Below, one piece after another: positions 18,130-26,718 of a stretch of 55,450 nt of DNA; the stretch's first letter is position 1; the number at the start of each line of letters is the position of its first letter. A program made the translations under genes and the position numbers. Location: the NCBI GenBank assembly GCA_003163855.1, contig PLRJ01000102.1, forward strand, positions 13,719-69,168. The letters are read 5' to 3'. The notes under the pieces were generated by a model. The model was given only the letters and a program-made list of their open reading frames with translations, was not told the origin of the DNA and searched no databases. The stretch is from Bryobacterales bacterium. GTDB taxonomy: Bacteria; Acidobacteriota; Terriglobia; Bryobacterales; Bryobacteraceae.

Positions 18130-19755
18130 ATGCTTGACAGGCTTTCCATACCCCGCCGTGCCCTCGATTTTGACGACTACATCGATATGATCCGGCGTAA
18201 CGTACGTTGGATTGTCGGTCCGGTTTTTGCCGGCTTAGTCATCTCCACCGTCATTGCCTATATGATGAACGACACTTTTGTGTCGCGCGCCGTCATCCGC
18301 ATCGTTCCCCAGCAGATTCCCGAAACTCTTGTTCAAAATTCCAGTGCGCAGGACATTTCCGAGCGGATCAACGGAATGGCTCAGAGTATTCTCAGCCGGA
18401 CGACCCTTCAGGCGCTTATAACCACCTACGGCCTCTATAAGACCGAGCTGAAGAGCGAACCCATGCAGGACGTCATCGAAAAGATGAAAAACCAGGACAT
18501 ATCCATCCGTCCGCAAGTGGGTGTTACCACGGTTGGCGGCAAAGGTATGACCGCTTTGGACCTTTCCTTCCAATATCGTGACCGTTTCCTGGCCAATAAG
18601 ATATGCGGTGAATTAGTCTCGAAGTTCATGAACGCGGGCGCTACCGAGACCCTCGACAGTCAGGTGAATGGAAACCAGTTTATCCGGGATGAGTACGACC
18701 GCACAAAACGGGATTTGGACGCGTTGGAACAGCGTCTGGCTGACTATCGCGCTAAGCACGCTGGCTCGCTGCCTGAGCAGATGAATTCCAATTTTCAGCA
18801 GATGGCCGCTGTCGAACAACGCTTGAATTCCCTTTCTGACTCGGCGGGACGTAATAACGAACGCCGCATGATGTTAGAGGCTTCGCTTCGGATCACCAAA
18901 GACCGTGTAGCGGCCGCTCAGGCAATGCCTGTTGTCTCCGCGGCGCGCAGCGAGCGGACTAGCGAATATGACAAGCAGATTGCCGACCTTGAATCGACCA
19001 TCGCATCTTTGAAGGATCGTTACACCGACGCCAATCCCGATCTGCAGGCTGCTCAGGATCGTCTGGCGGTCTTGAAAAAACAGCGTGATGATGCCCTGAA
19101 AGCGGCTCCCAAAGCCGACGCTCCGGCCGGGGAAAATCCAATTCTGGCCAGGGAACGGCTGGACGCAAGAGCGCAGATAGATGCCCTCGAGTCGCAATTG
19201 AAAATTACCAATGTCGAGGAGCAGAAAATCAACCAGGAAATTCAGAGCGCTAATGCGCAACTGCGCGGTCTGCAGGCGCGCGTAGACACTTCGCCCATGG
19301 GTGAAAAGGAGTATGACGACCTGATCCGCGAGCGCGACCTGGCGCGGCAGAAGTACATCGATCTCGACGCTAAATTGAACCGGTCGAATCAGTCAATGGA
19401 TTTGGAGAAACGCAAACAGGGCGAAACTCTTGAACTGCTGGAATCTCCCTCGCTGCCGGTTGAGCCGACCAAGCCGAATCGCGCCACCATCATTCCCATT
19501 GGCGCGGTTGTCGGGCTGGTAATCGGAGTGGTCATCGTAGCGGTTCGTGAGGTGAAAGATACCTCGCTAAAGAACCTGAAAGATGCCCGTCTTTACACAC
19601 AGCTCTCTATCCTCGGCAGCATTCCGCTGCTTGAAAACGACGTCGTCGTGCAACGTCGTAAACAGGTTATGCTCATAGGCTGGGCAACCGCAACCATTCT
19701 AGGGCTTGCCATCATAGCCGGCTCCGTCGCCCACTACTACTTGAATCGAGCGTAA
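18130..19755 (+). CDS. Exopolysaccharide chain-length determinant (Wzz/GumC family)
   Basis: This 541-residue inner-membrane protein has an N-terminal Wzz domain with a membrane helix at about 27-47 (WIVGPVFAGLVISTVIAYMM). A long periplasmic coiled coil follows (about 195-410, rich in EQRL/DLES heptads). Two C-terminal helices lie at about 456-474 (IPIGAVVGLVIGVVIVAV) and 517-537. The Pro-rich VEPTKPNRA before the second helix is typical of polysaccharide co-polymerases. It would set polymer length with the export protein upstream and be controlled by the BY-kinase downstream, which starts 3 bases after its stop. Confidence 0.9.
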   Translation: MLDRLSIPRRALDFDDYIDMIRRNVRWIVGPVFAGLVISTVIAYMMNDTFVSRAVIRIVPQQIPETLVQNSSAQDISERINGMAQSILSRTTLQALITTYGLYKTELKSEPMQDVIEKMKNQDISIRPQVGVTTVGGKGMTALDLSFQYRDRFLANKICGELVSKFMNAGATETLDSQVNGNQFIRDEYDRTKRDLDALEQRLADYRAKHAGSLPEQMNSNFQQMAAVEQRLNSLSDSAGRNNERRMMLEASLRITKDRVAAAQAMPVVSAARSERTSEYDKQIADLESTIASLKDRYTDANPDLQAAQDRLAVLKKQRDDALKAAPKADAPAGENPILARERLDARAQIDALESQLKITNVEEQKINQEIQSANAQLRGLQARVDTSPMGEKEYDDLIRERDLARQKYIDLDAKLNRSNQSMDLEKRKQGETLELLESPSLPVEPTKPNRATIIPIGAVVGLVIGVVIVAVREVKDTSLKNLKDARLYTQLSILGSIPLLENDVVVQRRKQVMLIGWATATILGLAIIAGSVAHYYLNRA

Positions 19756-19758
19756 ATC

Positions 19759-20742
19759 ATGAGCCGAGTACATGACGCGTTGCGGAAAGCGGCGCAAGAA
19801 AATCCACAAACTCCCAAGCCGGCCGGCTCTGCGCGAACCAATCGCACTATCTCTACGGCTTCCTCGTTAGCCGGTCTCGATCCTTATGCTGAGCCGCCTT
19901 CTGTAACTGCCACCGCCGCTGCGACAGAAACGCCCGACCGCGTGACCGATCTTGAAGACATCGAAGCGTGCATCCGGCAAGCTCGCAAGGTCGCTTTCCA
20001 TCCGTTGAGCGACGCTCTTCTAGTAAATCCCAGTAAACCCCGTGAGGCTCCAGCCGAAGAGTTCCGCACCCTCCGTACACGCCTGAATCACCTGCAAACA
20101 ACCCAGGAACTGCATACTCTCGTTGTCACAAGCCCTTCGCCCGCTGAGGGCAAGTCCTTCACCGCGGCGAATCTGGCCCTTACCCAGGCGCAGCTCGCCG
20201 ATAAGCGCGTCTTGCTAGTCGATTTTGACTTCCGCCGGCCCACCGTTGACAAAACATTTCAGCTTCCCATCAGTCCGGGCATGACGAACTATCTGCAGGG
20301 AACCGCCAGCCTTAGTGAAGTGATGCTGCGAGTGGGCGAAAGCAACCTGTACATCATCACTGCCGGGGAGGCTGTCTCCAATCCGCTCGAACTCCTTAAC
20401 TTGCGTGAGTGTTCAACGCTTATTGCGGGCCTGCGAAATCATTTCGACTGGGTCATTATCGACAGCCCGCCGCTGCTATTCGCAGCCGACGGCAATTTGC
20501 TCTCAACCATGTGTGACGGAACCATTCTGGTAGTGCGCATCGGCACAACGACCTTCGATTCTGTCGCCCGCGCCATGCAATCGCTGTGTGAAAACAACGT
20601 CCTCGGCATCGTCGTGAATGGCGCGCGCCGCGGCGAGCTTTACAGCAAATACACCTACTACCACGATTACTACTACCACGGCGCCGATCGGGAACCTGAA
20701 GAAAACGCCGAGTCCAATGCGGCAGAGATTGAAGAAGATTGA
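19759..20742 (+). CDS. Bacterial tyrosine kinase, CpsD/CapB family
   Basis: This 327-residue cytoplasmic P-loop ATPase begins MSRVHDALRKAAQE, the N-terminus typical of BY-kinases in exopolysaccharide loci. The Walker A is SPSPAEGKSF (Lys132, Ser133), with Ala in place of the usual first Gly. The Walker A' is VLLVDFDFRRP and the Walker B is DWVIIDSPP. The C-terminus has seven tyrosines in twelve residues (YSKYTYYHDYYY), the autophosphorylation cluster that regulates polymerisation. It follows the chain-length protein by 3 bases and is surely co-transcribed. Phe in place of Ala/Leu in the A' motif is not expected to abolish activity. Confidence 0.92.
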   Translation: MSRVHDALRKAAQENPQTPKPAGSARTNRTISTASSLAGLDPYAEPPSVTATAAATETPDRVTDLEDIEACIRQARKVAFHPLSDALLVNPSKPREAPAEEFRTLRTRLNHLQTTQELHTLVVTSPSPAEGKSFTAANLALTQAQLADKRVLLVDFDFRRPTVDKTFQLPISPGMTNYLQGTASLSEVMLRVGESNLYIITAGEAVSNPLELLNLRECSTLIAGLRNHFDWVIIDSPPLLFAADGNLLSTMCDGTILVVRIGTTTFDSVARAMQSLCENNVLGIVVNGARRGELYSKYTYYHDYYYHGADREPEENAESNAAEIEED

Positions 20743-20759
20743 TCGCTTCTAAATAACAC

Positions 20760-20838
20760 GCGCAAAAGGGCACGCCGAGGCCGCCTTTATTAACGCGTCG
20801 CTTATCTTTTTGGCGGCACGACCTTATGCCCTTTGCGC
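20760..20838 (+). other. Large inverted-repeat RNA-like structure between kinase and nitroreductase
   Basis: GCGCAAAAGGGCA (20760-20772) is complementary to TGCCCTTTGCGC (20827-20838) apart from one bulged A. Nested inside, GGCCGCC (20779-20785) can pair with GGCGGC (20812-20817), leaving an AT-rich loop of about 26 bases that includes TTTTT. The element starts 18 bases after the kinase stop and ends about 50 bases before the likely nitroreductase start. It could be a terminator for the export operon or a 5' leader structure of the nitroreductase. I could not assign it to a known riboswitch class. Confidence 0.55.
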
Positions 20839-20889
20839 TTCTCAGCATCTTTTCAGCTTTGCTGGCATCCGAGTAACGAGGAATATCTC

Positions 20890-21504
20890 TTGAGCACTGA
20901 ACTGGAAGAATTAAAAGAAGCCGACACGCTCCCCAGCGTTCACGAACTTATCCGTGACCGCTGGAGTCCACGGGCCTTTTCAGATCGGCAGATTACGAGG
21001 GCGGACTTGGCCACCATCCTGGAAGCTGGACGCTGGGCTGCATCTTCTTACAACGAGCAGCCGTGGCGCTTTTTCGTCGCCACTAAGAGCGATCCGGAAG
21101 GCTTCGCCAAGCTGCTAGGCCTGCTAATGCCCATGAATCAGGCGTGGGCGGCCAGTGCGTCCGTTCTGATGCTTTCTGTAGCCAAGAAAAACTTCACCCA
21201 TAATGGGCAGCCCAATCGTTACGGCCTGCACGACGCTGGCGCTGCGCTCGCTTCCATGTTCCTGCAAGCGACTGCCCTAGGTCTCCATGGACACGGCATG
21301 GGAGGCTTCGATCACGACCGCGCCCGCATTGAACTGAACGTCCCCGATGATTACGAAATTGGAGCCGCCGCTGCCTTCGGCTATCTGGGCTCGCCCGACC
21401 ACCTGCCCGAACAGATGCAGAAGATGGAACTCGCCAAACGGACGCGGAAACCCTTGGCGGAAATAATATTCGCCACCGAATGGCAAAAACCACTAGCGCT
21501 CTAA
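20890..21504 (+). CDS. Nitroreductase family flavoprotein
   Basis: The product (about 204 residues) is an FMN-dependent nitroreductase. It has RDRWSPRAFSDRQI (the FMN-phosphate binding Arg-x-Ser pattern), EAGRWAASSYNEQPWRF (about residues 48-64) and the late segment HDAGAALASMFLQATALGL. It would reduce quinones, nitro-compounds or enoates with NAD(P)H. I choose the TTG at 20890, preceded by GAGGA at the right distance; an upstream TTG at 20833 in the same frame would begin inside the inverted repeat and add residues unlike the family. The 3' end overlaps the convergent Smr gene by 12 bases. Confidence 0.88.
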   Translation: MSTELEELKEADTLPSVHELIRDRWSPRAFSDRQITRADLATILEAGRWAASSYNEQPWRFFVATKSDPEGFAKLLGLLMPMNQAWAASASVLMLSVAKKNFTHNGQPNRYGLHDAGAALASMFLQATALGLHGHGMGGFDHDRARIELNVPDDYEIGAAAAFGYLGSPDHLPEQMQKMELAKRTRKPLAEIIFATEWQKPLAL

Positions 21505-21786
21505 AGTAACCACCGTCGCACCCCAGCCGCCTGCTTCCGGCGGCGCATCTTCAAAAGCAAGAACAAACGGCGCGCGAGCCAGCACCGATCTTACAGTTTC
21601 CCGCTGTACGCCAATGCCACGGCCGTGAATAATTCGCAAAGCCGTATAACCCCTTAGCCGAGCTTCTTCCAAATACGCTTCCACCGCGCTCTTTACATCT
21701 CGAGGTGCAAAAGCATGCAGATCCAACACCGTCTCGATGGGAAGTACGACCGGTTCGTCCATCAGAACGGTTTTATCTGCGACCAT
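21493..21786 (-). CDS. Smr-domain protein
   Basis: This 97-residue protein consists almost only of a Smr (small MutS-related) domain. It has LDLHAFAPRDV (about residues 22-32), the helix AVEAYLEEARLRGY, and the catalytic-site signature IIHGRGIGVQRETVR (about 53-67). Smr domains are endonucleases acting on DNA or RNA, including mRNA cleavage at collided ribosomes. It is convergent with the nitroreductase, and its start overlaps the end of the upstream TrbI-like gene by 25 bases, so the two are probably coupled. Confidence 0.85.
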   Translation of the reverse strand: MVADKTVLMDEPVVLPIETVLDLHAFAPRDVKSAVEAYLEEARLRGYTALRIIHGRGIGVQRETVRSVLARAPFVLAFEDAPPEAGGWGATVVTLER

Positions 21787-22553
21787 CCGGTTTTCTTCGC
21801 CGCCGGAGGTGCGGCGCCTTCGCTCAGAGTCGCGCGCGGAGGCGCATTTCTCATGTCCAGATCCTCCGCCGTAAACACCAGCGGCCTGTCCAACACCATC
21901 TCAACAGTCGAGCCTTTGGTCAACATCGCGTCGGGCCCACGACTCGCCAAAACACCGATCAATCCAGCCGCCGCGCCTGCCCCCAGCCCAATCGCCGATC
22001 CACCGCCCGCATGCCCCGCTGCCGCTCCAATGCCCGAACCAATTACCGTGCCGGCAACCGTGCTGCCGATGACCGTTTCCGCATCGCCCTTCTTATTGCC
22101 TGCCCCTTCCACCTTGCTGTCCTCGCGCTTCAACTTCTCATCTTGACGGGCATCCAACGCCGCCAAATCGGATCGGAACACCTTCGTAACCCCATTTGGC
22201 AAAATCAGCGAATCAAAGCGCACCTGAATTTCCGCACGCCCCTTCACGCGACCTGGCTTCTTTACCTCAGTAATCGTTCCCGTCACCCAACTGCCTTGCG
22301 GAACCACGATATGGCTGTTGACAACAATCGGAAACGCGGTTTCCAGATAAAGCTTGTCGCCAACTAGAGCCTGCTTCGTGCTCACGCTGTTGATCATGTT
22401 CAAGAGAAAGCGCGTGCCGGTGTCCACTTGGTAAACACCCGGGGCTGGCTCCGGCCGCTGTTTCAAAGTTGTGGCATCGGATGGCGCCGGGGTTTGTTGT
22501 CCCATGCAAACAAGGCTGGCCAACACAAATCCAGTGACAGTGCGAAGTGGCAT
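21762..22553 (-). CDS. Exported TrbI-like protein with glycine zipper
   Basis: With ATG at 22553 (GGGGAG Shine-Dalgarno upstream) the protein has 263 residues and begins with a signal peptide (MPLRTVTGFVLASLVCMG). A longer frame would start inside mutY and is rejected. Residues about 45-145 (GTRFLLNMINSVSTKQALVGD, PQGSWVTGTIT) resemble the beta domain of TrbI/VirB10-like proteins. A glycine-zipper stretch follows (TVIGSTVAGTVIGSGIGAA, about 162-205) that could insert in a membrane. There is no conjugation gene nearby, so an envelope structural role is more likely than DNA transfer. Confidence 0.65.
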   Translation of the reverse strand: MPLRTVTGFVLASLVCMGQQTPAPSDATTLKQRPEPAPGVYQVDTGTRFLLNMINSVSTKQALVGDKLYLETAFPIVVNSHIVVPQGSWVTGTITEVKKPGRVKGRAEIQVRFDSLILPNGVTKVFRSDLAALDARQDEKLKREDSKVEGAGNKKGDAETVIGSTVAGTVIGSGIGAAAGHAGGGSAIGLGAGAAAGLIGVLASRGPDAMLTKGSTVEMVLDRPLVFTAEDLDMRNAPPRATLSEGAAPPAAKKTGWSQIKPF

Positions 22554-22575
22554 TCGAAAGGCTCCCCAATTAATC

Positions 22576-23616
22576 TTACCCGCCGGCAGACACTTTTGTG
22601 ACGCGTAATCCGGCTTCTTGGTTCTGAACAACCTTAATAGCTTTGCGGAAAATCGTGCTGATAGCTGCCGAGCGCAATTCGTCCAGAGACCGCCAGCCGC
22701 AGTAGCCCAACTCCGCCGGTTCCGCCGCCCTTACTACCTCAAATCGGAAGTCGTAAATCGTGATGCCATGTTTAAACTTTCCCAACGTCTGGCCGCCCGC
22801 AACCGCTCCCAGTTGCGCCTCCTCCGGCAACTCCCAAAACCCCGGCATCAGGCTAGAATCAGCTTCCCGCTGCCACACCAACAGGCATCCATCACGCTCA
22901 ATCCAATACAGCGTCCGCTGCTGCACAACGCTCTGTTTGGCCGCCGCCTTAACCGGCAATTCCGCCGTCCGCCCGTTCTTCCGCGCTCCACAATGCGCAG
23001 CCACCGGACAGACTAAGCATTGCGGCGCCTTTGGTGAACAAATCACCGCTCCCAATTCCATCAGCGCCTGGTTGTAAGCGCCCGGCCTCGAGCCGTCCAG
23101 CATGGTGTCAGCCAGCGCCGTAAATCGCTTGCGTCCCGCCGCTGAAGCAATATCGGTGTCATCATTCCAAACCCGGCTGAGCACCCGCAACACATTCCCG
23201 TCCACCGCCGCATGCGGCAAATCAAAAGCAATGCTCGCCACCGCCGCAGCCGTGTAATCCCCAATGCCAGGCAACGCTCGAAGCCCGCTATAATCGGCTG
23301 GAAACGAACCCGCTTCGGCAATGGCCTGCGCCGCCCGTTGGACGTTCCTGGCGCGCCGGTAATAGCCCAAACCAGCCCAATGCGAAAGCAGATCCTGTTC
23401 GGAGGACTGCGCCAGCGCATCGACAGTTGGAAATCGCTTCAGGAATCGTTCGTAGTAGGGAATTACCGCCGTTACGCGTGTTTGCTGCAGCATCACTTCC
23501 GACAACCAAATCGCATAAGGATCACGCGTCCGCCTCCAAGGCAGATCGCGTTGATAGCTATCAAACCACTGCAACAAATCAGCCCTGAATTGCTCAATCT
23601 CATCCTTCGACAACAC
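22576..23616 (-). CDS. mutY: A/G-specific adenine glycosylase MutY
   Basis: The 346-residue repair enzyme removes adenine mispaired with 8-oxoguanine. It shows SEVMLQQTRVTAV (catalytic Glu), the helix-hairpin-helix LPGIGDYTAAAV and the catalytic Asp in AVDGNVLRV. The 4Fe-4S ligands are CSPKAPQCLVCPVAAHC, spaced C-x6-C-x2-C-x5-C. The C-terminal 110 residues form the NUDIX-like 8-oxoG reader. The start is GTG at 23616 or the adjacent TTG. It is followed after 22 bases by the TrbI-like gene. Confidence 0.95.
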   Translation of the reverse strand: MLSKDEIEQFRADLLQWFDSYQRDLPWRRTRDPYAIWLSEVMLQQTRVTAVIPYYERFLKRFPTVDALAQSSEQDLLSHWAGLGYYRRARNVQRAAQAIAEAGSFPADYSGLRALPGIGDYTAAAVASIAFDLPHAAVDGNVLRVLSRVWNDDTDIASAAGRKRFTALADTMLDGSRPGAYNQALMELGAVICSPKAPQCLVCPVAAHCGARKNGRTAELPVKAAAKQSVVQQRTLYWIERDGCLLVWQREADSSLMPGFWELPEEAQLGAVAGGQTLGKFKHGITIYDFRFEVVRAAEPAELGYCGWRSLDELRSAAISTIFRKAIKVVQNQEAGLRVTKVSAGG

Positions 23617-23730
23617 GCCCTTATTCTCCGCTATTTTATGGCGTCTCCCCTACCGCAAAGCCCCAACTTGGTTTTCTTACAACCGCCCGATGTCCAACTC
23701 GCGCACTTTTGTGAATAGCAACCGTCGCTC

Positions 23731-23826
23731 ATGACCACCGGCCAATACACCGACATGCTCCTACTCAAAGAAACCGGTACTTGGCGCGTCGCATCAATGA
23801 TCTCCGCCGGTGCCTGCCGCCCTTAG
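23731..23826 (+). pseudogene. C-terminal scrap of an NTF2/lumazine-binding-like protein
   Basis: A 31-codon frame reads TGQYTDMLLLKETGTWRV followed by ASMISAGACRP and a stop. This matches the typical last strands of SnoaL/NTF2-like proteins, where a YTDxLxLxKxxGxWRI pattern closes the domain. The preceding 100 bases do not extend the fold. It sits just before uvrA and seems a residue of a lost gene. The fragment is short, so the family name is tentative. The rest of 23617-23838 shows nothing more. Confidence 0.45.
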
Positions 23827-23838
23827 CATCCTATACTG

Positions 23839-26718
23839 GTGAAGACTCGCCGCTCGCCAGCAATGCCCAAGTCCGCTAAGCCAATCTTGAATTCTGACAC
23901 TTTTCTCACGCTGCGCGGCGTGCGCGTTCACAACCTAAAAAACCTCGACGTCGATATTCCGCACAACAAAATCACCGTTGTCACCGGCGTCTCCGGTTCC
24001 GGTAAATCCTCGCTCGTTTTCGACACAATCTACGCCGAAGGCCAGCGCCGCTACGTCGAATCTCTTTCCGCCTACGCCCGCCAGTTCCTTGAGCGCATGG
24101 AAAAGCCCGACGTCGACGAAATAACCGGCATCGCTCCGCCCATCGCCATTAAGCAGAAGAATCAGACCCGCAATCCGCGCTCTACCGTTGCGACGGCCAC
24201 CGAACTGTACGATTTTATGCGCCTGCTGTGGGCGCGCGCCGGCCGCACTTATTGCCCCAACGACGGCACGCGCATCCAGCGCGACAGTGTGGACCAAGTC
24301 GCCGACGCCATGATCGCGCAAGGCGAAGGCTCGCGCTGGTACGCTCTGTTTCCTGTTCAAGTAGATGCGAAACTCGCGGCTGGAGATCTGCGCGACCGGC
24401 TGTTCGAACTCCGCAAGAAAGGCTTCAACCGCCTTTTTCAAGCGGGCAAAACCTTCGAATTCTCCACCCCGGAATCACTACTCGAAATCGACTTCGCCAA
24501 GCCGCTCTCGATCCTGGCTGACCGCATCGTAGTCACGGCCGATTCTCACCAGCGCATTGTGGACACGGTTGAGATCTGTTACCGCGAAGCCGGTGAGGTC
24601 TTCTTTGAGCAGGCGGGCGTGCCCGATCCCGTGACGCTTCACTTCAGCGAGAAATTTGCCTGTAAGCTTTGCGGCCAAGTGGCGGCCATTCCTGAGCCAA
24701 CCCTCTTCAGCTTCAACAACCCGATGGGCGCTTGTCCGGCGTGTCAAGGTTTCGGTAACACCGTCGATTACGATATCGACCTGATTGTTCCCGATCCGTC
24801 TCTTACGGTTGAAGAAGGCGCGGTCGATCCATGGACCAAACCGCAATACAGTTGGTACTACGAAGAGAATCTGAAGCCCAAAGCGCGCGGCAAGGTTCGT
24901 CTGAACATTCCTTATTGCGATTTGCGCGAAGACGAGAAGGAATTTCTGCGAGGGCACATCTTCCGTTTCTTCCGCGAAGTAGAAAAGAAGAAGTACAAGG
25001 TGCATGTGCGCGTGTTCATGAGCCGCTATCGCGCCTACACGCAATGTCCCGCCTGCCGCGGCGCGCGCCTCCGTCCGGAAGCGCTGTGGGTCCGGCTTGA
25101 CGAGTGCAACATAGCGCAAGTCTCGGCCATGAACATCCGGCGCGCTCAGCAATTTTTCGACACGCTGAAACTCAGCCCGGAAGAAGCGCAGATCGCGGAA
25201 AAAGTGCTCGACGAAATCCGCCAGCGCTGCAAATTCCTGAATGACGTCGGCCTGGAATACCTGACGCTCGACCGTCTTTCCGCCACCCTCTCCGGTGGCG
25301 AAGCCCAGCGCATTCAACTGGCCACCTGTCTTGGATCGCGCCTGGTCGGCGCCATTTATGTGCTGGATGAGCCGTCCATTGGTCTGCACAGCCGCGATAC
25401 CCAGCGCCTGGTGAAAATTCTGCACGACCTGCGCGAACTCGGCAATACCATCATCGTGGTGGAACACGATCCTGAAATCATGGCCCAAGCCGACCACATT
25501 ATCGATATCGGTCCGGGCGCCGGTGAAAACGGCGGACGCCTGATCTTCGCCGGCTCGTATAACCAGCTTCTTCTGCCCGATCATAATCAGCCGCCATCGC
25601 TAACCGGCCGCTACCTGCGCGGAGAACTTGGCAGCCGGCGCATTCTCGACCGCCGCAAAGTGAATCCGAAACGAACCGTCAGGTTCTTCGGCGCGCGGGC
25701 AAACAATCTCAAGAACGTGGATGTGGAAATCCCGCTCGGCATGATGGTCGCGGTCACCGGCGTATCCGGTTCAGGCAAGTCAAGCCTGATTCACGAGGTG
25801 GTGTTCAAGGCGCTCGATCTGCAGGTGAACAAGACCAAAGACGGAAAGCCGCTCGATAGCGAGAGCGCCGAGGGAACTGCTCGCAAGATTCCGGTTAAGC
25901 GAGTAGAGCGGGCAGACCTGCTCACCTCGGTTGTGATGGTGGACCAATCGCCCATTGGCCGCACGCCGCGCTCGAATCCCGTTACCTATATCAAGGCTTT
26001 CGATCTTATCCGCGACCTTTTTGCAGCGACACCCGAAGCTACGCGCCGCGGCTACACTTCAGGACATTTTTCCTTCAATATCCCAGGCGGCCGCTGCGAA
26101 ACCTGTCAGGGCGACGGCACGGTGACGGTGGAAATGCAGTTCCTGGCTGACGTTGAATTAATCTGCGAAGAGTGCAAAGGAACGCGCTATAAACAGACCA
26201 TTCTCGACATTCGCTATAAAGGCCTGAACATTCATGAGGTGCTGCAACTGACGGTTCGCGAAGGCCTCTCTTTCTTCGCGGAAGCGCCCCGCCTAGCTGC
26301 GCGGCTCAAAGTGCTTGCCGACGTCGGCCTCGGTTATTTGCGTCTCGGGCAATCGGCCACAACGCTAAGCGGAGGCGAAGCGCAGCGGGTTAAACTGGCG
26401 GCGCATCTGGCGCAGTCAACCTGCGAAGGAACGCTATTCCTTTTTGACGAGCCCACCACCGGCCTCCACTTCGACGACATCGCCAAACTGCTGCAGGCCT
26501 TCGAGCGCCTGATTCAAAACGGCGGCAGCATCCTGGTCATCGAACACAACCTGAATCTGATTCAAGCTGCGGATTGGATCATCGATATTGGTCCTGGGGG
26601 CGGGGAAGCGGGCGGCCGGATTGTGGGGCAAGGTACACCCGAAACAATTGCCGCGACACCGGAGTCCTACACGGGCCAATATCTGGAGCAGGTGCTGAAG
26701 CAGCGCGCGATCGCCTAA
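23839..26718 (+). CDS. uvrA: Excinuclease ABC subunit A
   Basis: The 959-residue DNA damage sensor contains two ABC ATPase modules. Module 1 has Walker [10 protein letters not shown] (50-58), zinc finger CKLCG...CPACQG, signature [12 protein letters not shown] and Walker [11 protein letters not shown]. Module 2 has Walker [10 protein letters not shown], zinc finger CETCQGDG...CEECKG, signature [12 protein letters not shown] and Walker [14 protein letters not shown]. The length fits the family. The start is GTG at 23839; an in-frame ATG at 23863 is an equally good choice because the conserved region begins about 12 residues later. selA follows with no spacer. Confidence 0.97.
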   Translation: MKTRRSPAMPKSAKPILNSDTFLTLRGVRVHNLKNLDVDIPHNKITVVTGVSGSGKSSLVFDTIYAEGQRRYVESLSAYARQFLERMEKPDVDEITGIAPPIAIKQKNQTRNPRSTVATATELYDFMRLLWARAGRTYCPNDGTRIQRDSVDQVADAMIAQGEGSRWYALFPVQVDAKLAAGDLRDRLFELRKKGFNRLFQAGKTFEFSTPESLLEIDFAKPLSILADRIVVTADSHQRIVDTVEICYREAGEVFFEQAGVPDPVTLHFSEKFACKLCGQVAAIPEPTLFSFNNPMGACPACQGFGNTVDYDIDLIVPDPSLTVEEGAVDPWTKPQYSWYYEENLKPKARGKVRLNIPYCDLREDEKEFLRGHIFRFFREVEKKKYKVHVRVFMSRYRAYTQCPACRGARLRPEALWVRLDECNIAQVSAMNIRRAQQFFDTLKLSPEEAQIAEKVLDEIRQRCKFLNDVGLEYLTLDRLSATLSGGEAQRIQLATCLGSRLVGAIYVLDEPSIGLHSRDTQRLVKILHDLRELGNTIIVVEHDPEIMAQADHIIDIGPGAGENGGRLIFAGSYNQLLLPDHNQPPSLTGRYLRGELGSRRILDRRKVNPKRTVRFFGARANNLKNVDVEIPLGMMVAVTGVSGSGKSSLIHEVVFKALDLQVNKTKDGKPLDSESAEGTARKIPVKRVERADLLTSVVMVDQSPIGRTPRSNPVTYIKAFDLIRDLFAATPEATRRGYTSGHFSFNIPGGRCETCQGDGTVTVEMQFLADVELICEECKGTRYKQTILDIRYKGLNIHEVLQLTVREGLSFFAEAPRLAARLKVLADVGLGYLRLGQSATTLSGGEAQRVKLAAHLAQSTCEGTLFLFDEPTTGLHFDDIAKLLQAFERLIQNGGSILVIEHNLNLIQAADWIIDIGPGGGEAGGRIVGQGTPETIAATPESYTGQYLEQVLKQRAIA

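Noticed and set aside
24478-25584. Minus-strand open frame of 368 codons inside uvrA
   Set aside because: It mirrors uvrA codons and shows no recognisable domain.
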